The notes: generated by a model from the letters alone, not told the origin. A DNA stretch of 43,087 nt from Alcaligenaceae bacterium (GCA_029268595.1 JAJUGB010000005.1:1-43087), one strand, 5' to 3'; shown: positions 18,043-28,791, counted from the stretch's first letter. Numbers and translations: made by a program.

Positions 18043-19020
18043 CTACTCGAATCTCACTCGTGGATCGGCGAAGGTATACGACACATCCGCCAAAATCAGG
18101 CCGACTATATAGAGGGCCGAACCCAAAAACACCATGGCGCGTACGATGGAAAAGTCCTGGGCGTTAATTGCGTCGATGGTATAGCTGCCCAAGCCGGGAA
18201 TGCCAAAGAACGATTCAGAAATCAAGCTACCCATGAACAACAGAGGTAGCGCGGACACCGTTCCGGTAAGAATGGGCAACATGGCATTTCGCAGGACATG
18301 GCCAAAAAGCACCATACGCTCGGACAAGCCCTTGGCCCGGGCAGTGCGCACGTAGTCCTTGTTGATTTCCTCCAGAAATAAAGTGCGATAGAACCGCGAC
18401 TCGGCGCCCAGGCGTGACAAGATGCCGACCAATACCGGCAACGCCAGGAAGCGAGCGCTGCCCCAACCCTCTATATAGCCCGAGTACGGCACCCAATGGA
18501 GCACCTTTGCGAACAGCCACTGCCCCGCGATGATGTAAAACAGGCCGGAAATAGATAAAAGCACCACGCATAGGACAACCCCCGCAAAGTCCAGAGGAGT
18601 GGCCCTGAAGAACACCAGGAGCAACGCGAACGCCACACAGACAAACAGACCGAGCGTAAAGGTAGGAATAGCGAGAGCCAGGCTAGGACCCATGCGTTGG
18701 CGGATTTCGTGGCCGATGTCTCGACCCGCATCTGAAAACCCGAAATCGAATACCAGCAATGGCACTGATCGATCGAAAAAAATCGTCTCCGTCAACGCGG
18801 ACACACCTTCTTGCTCGCTGTTATAGAACAGCGGCTTGTCATAGCCTCTATCGGCCTTCCATTTTTCGATCGCGTCCTGGCTGACGCGCTGTCCCCCTAT
18901 TGCCAGTCGCGCCATATCGTCCGGCGTGTTTACCGCAAAAAACAATACAAAAGTCAAAAGATTAACGCCCAGGAGTATGGCCACGCCATACATCAGCCGA
19001 CGCGCGATGTAGACGGTCAT
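18043..19020 (-). CDS. ABC importer permease (YejB/OppB-like)
   Basis: The 325-residue protein starts MTVYIARRLMYGVAILLGVN, typical of the first permease of peptide ABC importers. It has six membrane helices and a coupling loop including YVRTARAKGLSERMVLFGHVLRNAMLP. The frame is open 46 codons further upstream. The ATG at 19018-19020 is preferred because it overlaps the TGA of the binding-protein gene (ATGA), the usual coupling geometry, and gives the family N-terminus. Confidence 0.92.
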   Translation of the reverse strand: MTVYIARRLMYGVAILLGVNLLTFVLFFAVNTPDDMARLAIGGQRVSQDAIEKWKADRGYDKPLFYNSEQEGVSALTETIFFDRSVPLLVFDFGFSDAGRDIGHEIRQRMGPSLALAIPTFTLGLFVCVAFALLLVFFRATPLDFAGVVLCVVLLSISGLFYIIAGQWLFAKVLHWVPYSGYIEGWGSARFLALPVLVGILSRLGAESRFYRTLFLEEINKDYVRTARAKGLSERMVLFGHVLRNAMLPILTGTVSALPLLFMGSLISESFFGIPGLGSYTIDAINAQDFSIVRAMVFLGSALYIVGLILADVSYTFADPRVRFE

Positions 19021-21272
19021 GGGCGCTCCCTGATTGTGGTGACTGTGTCCAATGCTGTGGCTCTTTCGCGCTGCTTTGCAAAGCGCCAGGCGGGATAGAC
19101 GCCCGCGAGAACCAAACCCAGCAACAGCCATACGGGCCACCACACCGGACGATTCCATTGTTCGATGCTTTGCGCCCTAAGCTGCGGATCGATCTTCAGA
19201 TACTGCAAAGTGTCCCGGACCATCTGGGTGGGCTTCGCGTTGCTGACCCAAGCCTGGTAGGCGCCCCCGGACTTGGGAAAATAGCCGAACATCCATGGCA
19301 TGTCGGCTTGAACGATCTTTACCATTTCGCGTACGACTGCCTCTTTTTCGGGACCGTCGTCAAGAAAGCGCATCTTCTCGAACAACCGGTCGAAGGCAGG
19401 GTTTTGATAGTTGGACGCGTTTTCACCGCCGTGGACGGCCTTGGCGTTGGGACCATACAGAAGAAAAAGGAAGTTCTCAGGATCTGGATAATCGGCCACC
19501 CAACCCCACATGAACATCTGAGCGCTGCCCTGGCGCATCTTATCCTGGAAACGGTTGTAATCCGTCGCGCGCACTTCAAGCTCTACATTGAGCTTCTTCA
19601 GTTGGCGTCGCATCCAGTCCACCGTTGCATTCGAGCCCATCCCGCCCGCGGAATCAAAATGCAGAATCAGCGGTTCGCCCGTATTGGCGTCACGCCCTTC
19701 CGGGAAGCCCGCCTCTGCCAGTAAGCGGCGTGCCTCCTCTATTGGTCGCCGCAACACGCGCCCGTCCTCGATCTTGTAGACCTGTTGATTAGCACCTTCC
19801 GGCGCTGGCAAATAGCCAGGAATATTGGGGGGCAAGGGCCCGTGTGCCACCTGCCCTTGTCCATTCAAGAAGATGGCAACGTATTGCTCCCAGTCGAAGG
19901 CAATGCTGATCGCCTGGCGCAACTTCCGGTTTTTTTCTTGCTGCTCTGGCGTATCGCCCTGACCTACGAGTGGATCCAGCCAATTGAAGCCAAAGTAATA
20001 AATTTGTGCTTCGGTGGAAGTCAACAGCTGCAGCCCTCGATCCTGGTATAGCGCGGCCTTTTCAGCCGAGTCGCTGGCGGCGACACGCATGGCCACCCCG
20101 TAGCTGCCGTCGTCCGCCTCCGGGACGTCGTAATAGCCCTGAAGGAACTTGCCCATAAGCGGGACGCTTTCCTTTTCGAGGGAGAATACGATCTGGTCGA
20201 TGAACGGCGTGGCTTTGCCGCAATCGGTCAGTAACCCCGCCTGCTCATCGCCTGGCTCGCCTCGGCAGGGATAAGGTTCTCCACGAAAATTAGGGTTTCG
20301 TGTGAGCACATGCCGACGGTTTTGAATGGATCCGGTCAACATATAGGGCCCTGTGCCTACAGGCCAGGTATTTAGTGACAGGTCATGCTCGGCCATGCCC
20401 GGCTGATGGTAAAAGCGGTCGGCTTCCCAAGGGATGGGCGCTGTGAAAGTCATGGCCAGCCAATACTTGAACTGCGGATATTTTCCTATGACCTTGATGC
20501 GCAAGGTGTGGTCATCCAGCGCCTGAACCCCCTCGAACCCATGCTGCCGTAAGTCCAGCCACGCTTGCTCTTTGCCTTCACTGGCCAAGTCAGCGTGGAT
20601 CTTGCGTAGATGCTCGCCATACTCCCGCATACCCACCACATGCTCGGCCAGCACACCAAAAATGGGCGATACGACGCGGGGGCTGGCCAGGCGCCGGAAC
20701 GCATAAACGTAATCGTGTGCGGTAAGTTCTCGTGTGCCGGTGTGAGGGAAATCGGTAATGCTGTAGGCGTCTTCCAAGGCCTCGGAAGCGATGGGCCAAT
20801 ACGAATACTCGCCGTTAGCGTCGCGCGCGAAAGCCGGATGAGGCTGGAAAAGTATATTGGGCCGTAAGGGAATGTCGTAGACGCTGACCGCAATCGATTC
20901 ACCTGGCGCATCGCGCGGCAAGGTATTGCCTGCTTCGTCCAGATACACGGGCTCTACCACCGCGCTTGCCGCTCGTGGGCGAAGCACGTAGGGTCGTGCA
21001 AGGTACTCATAGCCGTATAGAGGTTCGTAAATGGAATAGGTGAATGGTGTCTCGTCAGCTGAATATGAACTCGCCGGATCCAGATATTTTGGTGAGCGCT
21101 GGGCAAAGGCAGTAAAAAGCACATTTTTTGCTTCGGCGCCGCGTTCGTACGGACTATTGACCGGCTCATCAGAACACGCTGCGGCTAGAAGCAGCAGCGG
21201 CAGCACACACAACAAAGATAGAAATCGCCACAGGTTCAGCACTGAGATTGCTTCCAACATTCGTATCGCCAT
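19017..21272 (-). CDS. ABC importer substrate-binding lipoprotein (SBP family 5) with C-terminal membrane helix
   Basis: The 751-residue protein has a lipoprotein signal (helix to residue 32, lipobox LAAAC at about 29-33) and a peptide/nickel-type binding domain (SBP_bac_5). It is longer than E. coli YejA (about 600). A feature I did not expect is a C-terminal hydrophobic segment, VWLLLGLVLAGVYPAW (about 719-734), followed by a basic tail, so the protein may be anchored at both ends. Motifs such as NFLFLLYGPNAKAVHGGENASNY fit the family. The ligand is probably an oligopeptide (inference). An in-frame ATG at 21260 is an alternative start. The gene begins inside the end of the nuclease gene. 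Confidence 0.88.
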   Translation of the reverse strand: MAIRMLEAISVLNLWRFLSLLCVLPLLLLAAACSDEPVNSPYERGAEAKNVLFTAFAQRSPKYLDPASSYSADETPFTYSIYEPLYGYEYLARPYVLRPRAASAVVEPVYLDEAGNTLPRDAPGESIAVSVYDIPLRPNILFQPHPAFARDANGEYSYWPIASEALEDAYSITDFPHTGTRELTAHDYVYAFRRLASPRVVSPIFGVLAEHVVGMREYGEHLRKIHADLASEGKEQAWLDLRQHGFEGVQALDDHTLRIKVIGKYPQFKYWLAMTFTAPIPWEADRFYHQPGMAEHDLSLNTWPVGTGPYMLTGSIQNRRHVLTRNPNFRGEPYPCRGEPGDEQAGLLTDCGKATPFIDQIVFSLEKESVPLMGKFLQGYYDVPEADDGSYGVAMRVAASDSAEKAALYQDRGLQLLTSTEAQIYYFGFNWLDPLVGQGDTPEQQEKNRKLRQAISIAFDWEQYVAIFLNGQGQVAHGPLPPNIPGYLPAPEGANQQVYKIEDGRVLRRPIEEARRLLAEAGFPEGRDANTGEPLILHFDSAGGMGSNATVDWMRRQLKKLNVELEVRATDYNRFQDKMRQGSAQMFMWGWVADYPDPENFLFLLYGPNAKAVHGGENASNYQNPAFDRLFEKMRFLDDGPEKEAVVREMVKIVQADMPWMFGYFPKSGGAYQAWVSNAKPTQMVRDTLQYLKIDPQLRAQSIEQWNRPVWWPVWLLLGLVLAGVYPAWRFAKQRERATALDTVTTIRERP

Positions 21273-21853
21273 ACCCAGGGCTTGACCGCTTGTTCGCTGC
21301 TACTCCAGATGCCCCGCCGAGCGTTTCTGGCCTCACGCTCGAGCGCTGGCAGGGTGTCGTCTCGCATGAATTGGCCCCGACGCTCTGTATTGACCCAAGC
21401 CCATCCTTGACGGACCAGTTCACGATTGGCAGATTGACCGCCGGGCAGCGGCACATCACAAATGCTGCGCCCGTGGTGATCCTGCTCGAAACACCGTAGA
21501 GTAAGCCTTTTATTGTGGATTAGGACCGCCAAGGCCTTGCGAGCTTCCCGCGCAAATGGTTGGCCGGGACGATCGGGGCCGCCCAACTCGGGCGCATCGA
21601 TACTGGCCAGGCGGATTTTTTTGCGCTGTCCGTCAACACTCAAGGTGAAGCTGTCTCCATCGGACACATGCACCACACTTCCCCTTAAAAAAAAGGGCTC
21701 GTCATGAGTCGAGGCGACCGACATCTGCCCATTGCCCATCAAGCCCAGGACGGCTAGCAATCCTGCTGATACGCATTGCGCGAGAAAGCCGCGTGGCTCA
21801 GATGGACCCGTTGAAGTCTTTGGCATGGAGAGGAAACTTATTATTGTGTTCAT
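21236..21853 (-). CDS. Secreted thermonuclease-family (SNase) nuclease
   Basis: The protein has a staphylococcal-nuclease fold with the expected active-site residues: Asp in VSDGDSFTL, Arg in KIRLASIDAPE with the following Asp and Glu, and the later Arg in HHGRSICDVPL. A hydrophobic segment (AQCVSAGLLAVLGLM) before the domain is a likely signal peptide, so it probably acts outside the cytoplasm on nucleic acids. The start is uncertain: ATGs at 21853, 21826 and 21928 are in frame and none has a clear ribosome-binding site. The last would overlap aidB by 13 bp. Its 3' end overlaps the binding-protein gene by up to 37 bp. Confidence 0.85.
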   Translation of the reverse strand: MNTIISFLSMPKTSTGPSEPRGFLAQCVSAGLLAVLGLMGNGQMSVASTHDEPFFLRGSVVHVSDGDSFTLSVDGQRKKIRLASIDAPELGGPDRPGQPFAREARKALAVLIHNKRLTLRCFEQDHHGRSICDVPLPGGQSANRELVRQGWAWVNTERRGQFMRDDTLPALEREARNARRGIWSSSEQAVKPWVWRYECWKQSQC

Positions 21854-21915
21854 GCGGCGCGGGCAACCGCCATGGCAGATGCAGCAGGAATAATATACAA
21901 AAACCCAACCGAGGC

Positions 21916-23559
21916 CTACTCGTGCCATGCGCGCCGAAAAATCGCTGCTGTGGGCATTTTGCTGGACAGCGCGCCAAACACCCGGCCCTCGCCGCCTTCG
22001 AGCCTCGTGTAGATGAACGCATCGGCCACGTGCTCCGGAGCGCAGCGCCGTAGCAAATTGGCTTGCACCAACAGAACAAGCTGCTGCACGAGATACCGTG
22101 CGCCAGCCTGCAACGCTTGAGCATCAGAACCAAGCATGTCTTGCACTAGTTGGGCGGCTCGCTTGGCCAAGCGCGGGTCGTCCTGACTGTCCTCGATAAG
22201 CGAATCAGCCAACGCTTGCGCCAGGTGCGGCTTGCGTCTCAGGGCTCGCAGCACATCGAGGCACATGACATTCGCTGACCCTTCCCAAATAGAGTTGACA
22301 GGCGCTTCACGGTACAGGCGGCCCATCGGCCCGTCTTCTACGTAACCATTGCCACCCCATACTTCCATGCACTCGGCAAGCGCTTCTATGGTGCGTTTAC
22401 ATATCCAAAACTTGGCCGCGGGCACCAGAATACGCCGGTACGCTTGCTCGAGAGGATGATCGCCGCCATCAAATGCGCGCGCCAGTCGCAAGGCCAATAC
22501 TGTGGCGGCCTCGCTCTCTAATGCAAGATCCACAAGAACGCTACGCATCAGGGGCTGGTCCACCAGGGCTTTGCCAAAAGCTTGCCGATGACATGCGTGA
22601 TGAACGGCCTGAACGACACCTTGGCGCAAGAGCGCCGTACTACCCAACACACAGTCCAGCCTGGTACAGGCCGCCATCTGCACCAAGGTGGCAATGCCGC
22701 GGCCGGGCTCGCCCACGAGCACGCCGAACGCGTCCTGAAACTCCACCTCGGCGCTGGCGTTGGAGCGGTTCCCGACTTTGTCCTTGAGCCGCTGGATGAC
22801 GACACCATTCTTGCTGCCGTCTGGCCTGAAACGAGGCACATAAAAACACGAAAACTGCTCTTCGTGGGTGGCCAGCACCAAATGGGCATCTGAAGTGGGC
22901 ACCGAGAAGAACCACTTGTGCCCGATGAGGGAATACTCGCCTCCCCTACCTCCGACGGAGCGGGCCTGAGCACGGGTCGTGTTACTGCGAAGGTCGGAGC
23001 CCCCTTGCTTTTCGGTCATGCCCATACCTACCAACATGCCTGACTTCGAGTCCAACGGTACGTCGGAGGGGTCGTATTGCCTTGAGTAGAGTAAGGGTTT
23101 TATCCGCTCGAAGAGTGGCTCGCGCTGCAGTAAAGGAATAGCGGCAGCCGTCATGGTGAGCGGACACAAGGTACCCGCTTCAACCTGCCCGTGAAGGATA
23201 AAGGCCGCAGCCCTTCCTACATGTGCTCCCTGACCGCCTTCAGCCCAAGCAAGGCAATGCAGGCCCCGTTCGACAGCTGCACTCATCAAGGCGTGCCAGG
23301 CCGGATGAAAAACCACCCGATCCACCCGATGTCCATTGGCGTCGAAGGCATGCAATTGTGGGGGGTGCTTGTTCGCGTCCTCGCCCAGTTGCAATGTCTC
23401 GGCCCGACCGAGCCATTGTCCGTATTCAGTCAGCAAGCTTTCGTGCAATGCACCGCCTTCTCTGCGCACTGCCTCTTGCAAGACCCTGTCTCGCAGGTAC
23501 AAGTTATAGTCAGCCAGCGCGGGGACCTGGTTACTTACCACATGCGTCGTCCATTTCAT
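21916..23559 (-). CDS. aidB: AidB-type acyl-CoA dehydrogenase (alkylation-response protein)
   Basis: The 547-residue protein aligns by eye along its length with E. coli AidB (541). It shares the N-terminus (WTTHVVSNQVPAL), GMGMTEKQGGSD, VGHKWFFSVPxSDAHLVLA-like segments, LKDKVGNRSNASAEVEFQDA and the C-terminal VNSIWEGSANVMCLDVLRAL. AidB is an FAD-binding acyl-CoA dehydrogenase homologue that binds DNA and is induced by alkylation in E. coli; its enzymatic substrate is unsettled. GGAGG upstream fixes the start. It lies about 100 bp from the divergent DUF423 gene and within 2 kb of a 3-methyladenine glycosylase gene. I saw no Ada-box. Confidence 0.93.
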   Translation of the reverse strand: MKWTTHVVSNQVPALADYNLYLRDRVLQEAVRREGGALHESLLTEYGQWLGRAETLQLGEDANKHPPQLHAFDANGHRVDRVVFHPAWHALMSAAVERGLHCLAWAEGGQGAHVGRAAAFILHGQVEAGTLCPLTMTAAAIPLLQREPLFERIKPLLYSRQYDPSDVPLDSKSGMLVGMGMTEKQGGSDLRSNTTRAQARSVGGRGGEYSLIGHKWFFSVPTSDAHLVLATHEEQFSCFYVPRFRPDGSKNGVVIQRLKDKVGNRSNASAEVEFQDAFGVLVGEPGRGIATLVQMAACTRLDCVLGSTALLRQGVVQAVHHACHRQAFGKALVDQPLMRSVLVDLALESEAATVLALRLARAFDGGDHPLEQAYRRILVPAAKFWICKRTIEALAECMEVWGGNGYVEDGPMGRLYREAPVNSIWEGSANVMCLDVLRALRRKPHLAQALADSLIEDSQDDPRLAKRAAQLVQDMLGSDAQALQAGARYLVQQLVLLVQANLLRRCAPEHVADAFIYTRLEGGEGRVFGALSSKMPTAAIFRRAWHE

Positions 23560-23668
23560 GCACGGCCTCCGTGTTAAAACTCAGTCTGCGAGGGGGACGG
23601 GAACGGTGAATCGATGATATCACCGGCCACGTCCGGCCTCCGTCGGCAACAACCCGGAAGGAATATCA

Positions 23669-24043
23669 ATGACGGACCGTCACATGCTTATGGCTGGCGC
23701 CTTGGCTCTTTTGGTCGGTGTGGCCGCTGGCGCCTTCGGCGCACACGGGCTTAAACGCATTATCAGCCCGGATCTCCTGGAAGTCTGGAACACCGCTGTG
23801 CTCTATCACCTGATTCATGCCCTCGGACTGGTCGTGCTTGCGGCCTTGGATGCTCGATTTGGTTCGGCCTTGCTTAGCTGGGCCGGCGCTGTTATGTTGG
23901 CCGGCATCATCATATTCAGCGGCAGCCTCTATGTACTGGCACTCACCGGCACAAAGTGGCTGGGCGCCATCACGCCACTGGGTGGCCTCGCGTTCATTGT
24001 CAGCTGGCTTATGGTTGCAATCGCCGCGTTTCGTACAAACTAA
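23669..24043 (+). CDS. DUF423 (YgdD-type) small membrane protein
   Basis: The 124-residue product has four predicted membrane helices (about 7-28, 42-61, 67-88 and 96-119) and the DUF423 pattern GAFGAHGLK early, with YHLIHALGL in the second helix and GGLAFIVSWL near the end. The family's function is unknown. AAGGA upstream supports the start. Only about 10 bp separate it from the adenine-deaminase-type gene, so the two are probably one transcript. Confidence 0.92.
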   Translation: MTDRHMLMAGALALLVGVAAGAFGAHGLKRIISPDLLEVWNTAVLYHLIHALGLVVLAALDARFGSALLSWAGAVMLAGIIIFSGSLYVLALTGTKWLGAITPLGGLAFIVSWLMVAIAAFRTN

Positions 24044-25105
<1,062 letters not shown>

Positions 25106-25321
25106 TCTGCGCCAGCCACCGAGTCTTTTAACGCGCATCCACGACGAAGTTCGCAATCGGCAGGTGCCGCTGGAGCCGGGCATTGCTCCCGCTTCCCTCC
25201 CTTGGGCGCGAGCCTTGCCGCGGCACGCCTCCCGTGAAGCCAGCAGCCCCGGGCAACACCATGCGTTGCAATGGCGACGTCCCGAAGGAACGTCCGGCGC
25301 GATGCGTTGTCACACTTCTCA

Positions 25322-25873
25322 ATGATTAAACTAGAACGCGATTTTTTTGATCGGGACACCTGCACGGTTGCGCGCGATCTTTTAGGTAAGTGGCTGGTTC
25401 ACCACGTGAACGATGAAGAACGCGTCGGCCGCATTGTCGAAGTCGAAGCTTATCTGGGACCAGGCGACTTGGCGGCCCACTCTGCGCGGGGTCCGACCCC
25501 CCGCACGCGCGCCATGTTCGGGCCTCCTGGCCACGCTTACATCTACCTGATATACGGGATGCACCATTGCATGAACATCGTCACTGAGGGCGTGGGGAGT
25601 GGCACCGGGGTTTTATTGCGAGCCATCGAGCCCATCAGGAATGTAGCCGGAAATACGCGGGGTCCAGGGCTGTTGACTAGAGCGATGGGCCTGAACCTGA
25701 CGCACTACGGTCATGACTTGTGCAGCGAAAACTTTTACGTGGCGCAGCCCGAAAAGCCCGAACCTGTCACTGTCGTCGAACGCCCCCGTGTAGGCGTGCA
25801 CTACGCAGGGGACTGGGCCGACAAGCCGCTTCGCTTTTACATCAAGGACAACCCGTACATTTCAAAAAAATGA
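25322..25873 (+). CDS. 3-methyladenine DNA glycosylase (AAG/MPG family)
   Basis: The 183-residue product removes alkylated purines from DNA in base excision repair. It has the family segments LARDLLGK-like ARDLLGKWLV, the catalytic-glutamate motif GRIVEVEAYLGPGDLAAHS, the wedge region MFGPPGHAYIYLIYGMHHCMNIVT, and RGPGLLTRAMGL. I place the start at 25322 (MIKLERDFF), as in homologues, although no ribosome-binding site is visible; the frame is open to an ATG at 25271. The ~215 bp upstream of this start shows no feature I can name. With aidB nearby it suggests an alkylation-repair neighbourhood. Confidence 0.93.
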   Translation: MIKLERDFFDRDTCTVARDLLGKWLVHHVNDEERVGRIVEVEAYLGPGDLAAHSARGPTPRTRAMFGPPGHAYIYLIYGMHHCMNIVTEGVGSGTGVLLRAIEPIRNVAGNTRGPGLLTRAMGLNLTHYGHDLCSENFYVAQPEKPEPVTVVERPRVGVHYAGDWADKPLRFYIKDNPYISKK

Positions 25874-25915
25874 GTCGCCTGGCCGTATAAACATGCGATT
25901 TTTGGGGGACAAGAC

Positions 25916-26359
25916 CTAAGCCTCTGAAGACAGGTCGGCCAACATCACAAGACGGGGCACAGCGTCCTGGCCTGCACACAGGATGGCATTTTGTTCATAG
26001 CGGCGACCCAACCGGCGAGCGGCGACCTCTTCCAGACCCAGCACCAGAAAGCTGGGCTCGCCGATCCAATCGCCAGAATCGGGCTCTCCGATCCCGGGAA
26101 AGAAACTTAAGCCCAGAGCATTCAGGTCCCCCGCTAATGCTCTCTGGGCCGCTTGGTTTTCTGCAGTCGACTTCGCCTTTCCACGGGGATTGCAGGCAGT
26201 GATGTAGACGCTGCAGCGGACTCCAAACTGGTCGTGCAGCGCACACAGTGCCGCACTGAACTGATCAACATGCAGGACAAATGGTGGATCGGCGTGCACG
26301 TGATAGTGCGTACGCCGATAGGCCAGCAAGGTAGCGTGATTCACATTGACGTTGCTCAT
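25916..26359 (-). CDS. DUF3293 domain protein
   Basis: The 147-residue product shows the DUF3293 pattern: YRRTHYHVHADPPFVLHVD near the N-terminus, ITACNPRGKAKSTAENQAAQ in the middle, and PGIGEPDSGDWIGEPSFLVL. The family has no known function and no catalytic motif is obvious. I use the ATG at 26357-26359, which has GGGAG upstream, not the in-frame ATG 10 codons earlier. It is divergent from the AsmA-family gene with about 66 bp between them. Confidence 0.87.
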   Translation of the reverse strand: MSNVNVNHATLLAYRRTHYHVHADPPFVLHVDQFSAALCALHDQFGVRCSVYITACNPRGKAKSTAENQAAQRALAGDLNALGLSFFPGIGEPDSGDWIGEPSFLVLGLEEVAARRLGRRYEQNAILCAGQDAVPRLVMLADLSSEA

Positions 26360-26425
26360 GGATGCTCCCAACGGCACAGTACTTGCCAAACGCGAACCAG
26401 GAGCACACCTATTGCGGAGCCACCC

Positions 26426-28480
26426 ATGCGTCGCGCGGCAAGAGTCCTCTTGATCATTTTATTGAGCTTGGTGCTGGTAGTGGCGCTTGCCTTGACGGTC
26501 ATATCGACGTTCAACTGGAATCACGCGCGTCCATGGGTGGGGCGTCAACTCACTGAAATGACTCATAGGCCGGTGACCCTGCAAGGCGACCTCTCGGTGC
26601 AATGGGAACGCCGTTCTGAAGAGTCGGGATGGAAGGGTTGGATCCCTTGGCCACAAGTCAGCGCCGAACAGGTAGTCGTCGGTCAACCAGAATGGATGAA
26701 CGTCGAAGGAGATATGGCGCGAGCTGGAAGAATCACTCTATTGCTTAACCCTCTGCCCCTTGCCGCTCGTGTGGTGCAGTTGGTCAATCTGCGATTGGAA
26801 AACGCTCAAGTTGCTCTTGCCAGACGAGAAGATGGCGTCAGCAACTGGACCCTCACAGAAACGCCACCCGAAAAAAAGAATGAACCGTCGCGTTGGAAGG
26901 TGGATCTGCAGCGCCTCGAGTTGGAGAAGGTCAACATAGGTATTAAAGATCCTTCACTGAAGCTGGATCTGAAGGCGGATCTTGATACTCTCGATACACC
27001 TACTGCAGAAGGATACGGACTGGCATGGCAGGCTTCGGGCACGTATAACGAGGCGTCCGTTACGGGCAAAGGCCGCTCTGGTGGAGTCCTCACGCTGCAC
27101 CCGGAAAATAGCCAGCCCTTCCCCATAGAGGGTGGAATCGAAGTGGGTAAAACGGTAATACAAGTTGCCGGCTCAGTGACGCGGCCCGCTTCCTTGGCCG
27201 CGCTCGACGTTCAGCTTCAGTTGAAGGGCGCGAGCATGTCGGACCTCAACCCTTTGTTTGGCATCGCTTTACCGAACACCCCTGACTATTCCACCGAAGG
27301 AAGACTCATCGCCAAACTCGAGGGTGAACAGGACGTCTGGCGTTACGAGCAATTTCAAGGGAGGGTGGGCAAAAGCGACCTGCGCGGGACTTTGCAATAC
27401 GAAAAGCGCGAGCCGCGCTCCTTCTTGAGTGGTGAGGTGGCGTCTGAACTGCTTAGGATCGAAGACCTAGGCCCGATTATCGGTCTGGACGATCGAGAGG
27501 ACGAGGGCAAGAAAGAAGGAACAAAGCAGCCCGCCAACAAGGCGTTACCCGTTGATGACATCAATACCGCCTCGTGGGGAGTAATGGATGCCAACGTCAA
27601 AGTCAAAGGTCACCGAATTGATCGCGACGAAGACTTACCCTTGGAAGACATTGAAGCCCATGTCATTCTCGACAATAAAGTCCTGACGCTGAAACCTCTT
27701 AATTTTGGTGTCGCCGGCGGCAACTTGACCTCGAACATCTATCTGGACGGCAGAGAGGACGACATCAAGGCAAAACTGAACGTATCTGCGCGCGGACTAC
27801 AGATACGTAAGCTGGTGCCCAAAGCCGAGTCGATGAAGGCCAGCTTGGGAATGATTCACGGGGACGCATCCGTCGCCGGTCACGGAAAATCCTTTGCACA
27901 AATGCTGGCGACGGCCGATGGAGAAGTGAAGGCAGTCGCCACCAAGGGCACGATCAGCCGGTTCTTGCTTGAAGCAGCCGGACTGAACATTGCCAATATG
28001 GTGCTAGTGCAGCTTTTTGGGGACGAACAAGTTCTCATGAACTGTCTGGCGGCGGATTTCGGTGTAAAGAATGGCGTCATGCATACCCGCGCCTTCCTGC
28101 TCGATACAGAGGATGCGGTCGTCGAAGTCACCGGCAACATCAGTCTCCGCAAAGAGGCACTGGATCTGGACGTCAAGCCGGAAAATAAATCGCTGCGTAT
28201 CTTTACCCTGCGCACACCCTTGTATGTGCGTGGCACCTTCAAGAATCCGGACGTAGGCGTACATAAGGGCCCGATTGCGGCCAGGGCCGGCGCGGCTGTC
28301 GCGCTGGGGGTCATAGCCACCCCCTTGGCTGCGGTCATCCCTTTGCTCAACCTTGGCACCGAGGACGAAAACGAATGCGGCCCACTATTGAAGGCCGCCA
28401 CAGAGAAGCCGGATGCTCCGCCTCCGGGAGGTGACGAAAAGGCCAAAGAATCAGCGAAGCAGAGTGCGGGAAAAAAATAA
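26426..28480 (+). CDS. AsmA family envelope protein
   Basis: The 684-residue protein has one N-terminal membrane helix (about 5-28) and then a long periplasmic region with AsmA patterns: HARPWVGRQLTEMTHRPV near the start, and a C-terminal AsmA_2-like region (LNVSARGLQIRKLVPKAE, then LLEAAGLNIANMVLVQLFG). Proteins of this family form elongated lipid-transport-like structures and affect outer-membrane homeostasis in Gram-negative bacteria; the role of this member is not known. The tail (about 635-684) is charged and low-complexity. The start at 26426 has GGAG upstream; the open frame runs far into the divergent DUF3293 gene, which is a shadow. Confidence 0.9.
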   Translation: MRRAARVLLIILLSLVLVVALALTVISTFNWNHARPWVGRQLTEMTHRPVTLQGDLSVQWERRSEESGWKGWIPWPQVSAEQVVVGQPEWMNVEGDMARAGRITLLLNPLPLAARVVQLVNLRLENAQVALARREDGVSNWTLTETPPEKKNEPSRWKVDLQRLELEKVNIGIKDPSLKLDLKADLDTLDTPTAEGYGLAWQASGTYNEASVTGKGRSGGVLTLHPENSQPFPIEGGIEVGKTVIQVAGSVTRPASLAALDVQLQLKGASMSDLNPLFGIALPNTPDYSTEGRLIAKLEGEQDVWRYEQFQGRVGKSDLRGTLQYEKREPRSFLSGEVASELLRIEDLGPIIGLDDREDEGKKEGTKQPANKALPVDDINTASWGVMDANVKVKGHRIDRDEDLPLEDIEAHVILDNKVLTLKPLNFGVAGGNLTSNIYLDGREDDIKAKLNVSARGLQIRKLVPKAESMKASLGMIHGDASVAGHGKSFAQMLATADGEVKAVATKGTISRFLLEAAGLNIANMVLVQLFGDEQVLMNCLAADFGVKNGVMHTRAFLLDTEDAVVEVTGNISLRKEALDLDVKPENKSLRIFTLRTPLYVRGTFKNPDVGVHKGPIAARAGAAVALGVIATPLAAVIPLLNLGTEDENECGPLLKAATEKPDAPPPGGDEKAKESAKQSAGKK

Positions 28481-28534
28481 TTAGCACTTTACGTGCAAAG
28501 CCAAAAAAGCTGTGTTATAGTTACGTTCTTTACA

Positions 28535-28611
28535 GCGGCTGTAGCTCAGTTGGATAGAGTACTTGGCTACGAACCAAGGGGTCGTGGGTTCGAATCCTGC
28601 CAGCCGCGCCA
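28535..28611 (+). tRNA. tRNA-Arg (anticodon ACG)
   Basis: The acceptor arms GCGGCTG and CAGCCGC pair perfectly. The D-arm GCTC/GAGT, anticodon stem CTTGG/CCAAG with loop CTACGAA (anticodon ACG), and T-loop TTCGAAT are all present. CCA is encoded (28609-28611). ACG is normally edited to ICG by TadA to read CGU, CGC and CGA. Confidence 0.97.
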
Positions 28612-28615
28612 TATT

Positions 28616-28657
28616 AAAGTTAAAGGGCTTCCGAAAGGAAGCCCTTTAACTTTTGCG
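28616..28657 (+). terminator. Rho-independent terminator of the tRNA gene
   Basis: A perfect 17-bp stem (28616-28632 with 28637-28653) closes a GAAA tetraloop and ends in TTTT. It lies 5 bp after the tRNA CCA end. As the stem is flanked by A and T runs it could also work from the minus strand, where it would face transcripts leaving the curlin-like gene. Confidence 0.95.
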
Positions 28658-28791
28658 CTAGTAAAGCGCGTTCATACTATGGCAAGTGGCAGGTGCGGAG
28701 CCCAAACCGCACCTTTTCCTGCAGTTGCCTTCAAGATTTATCTGATCGACCCGCCGTTAAGGTTGGGCCCAGCGTAGTCGAACATCAATCG

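Noticed and set aside
26153-26425. Longer N-terminus for the AsmA-family protein
   Set aside because: It overlaps the well-supported DUF3293 gene on the other strand; the ATG at 26426 has a ribosome-binding site and begins the membrane anchor.
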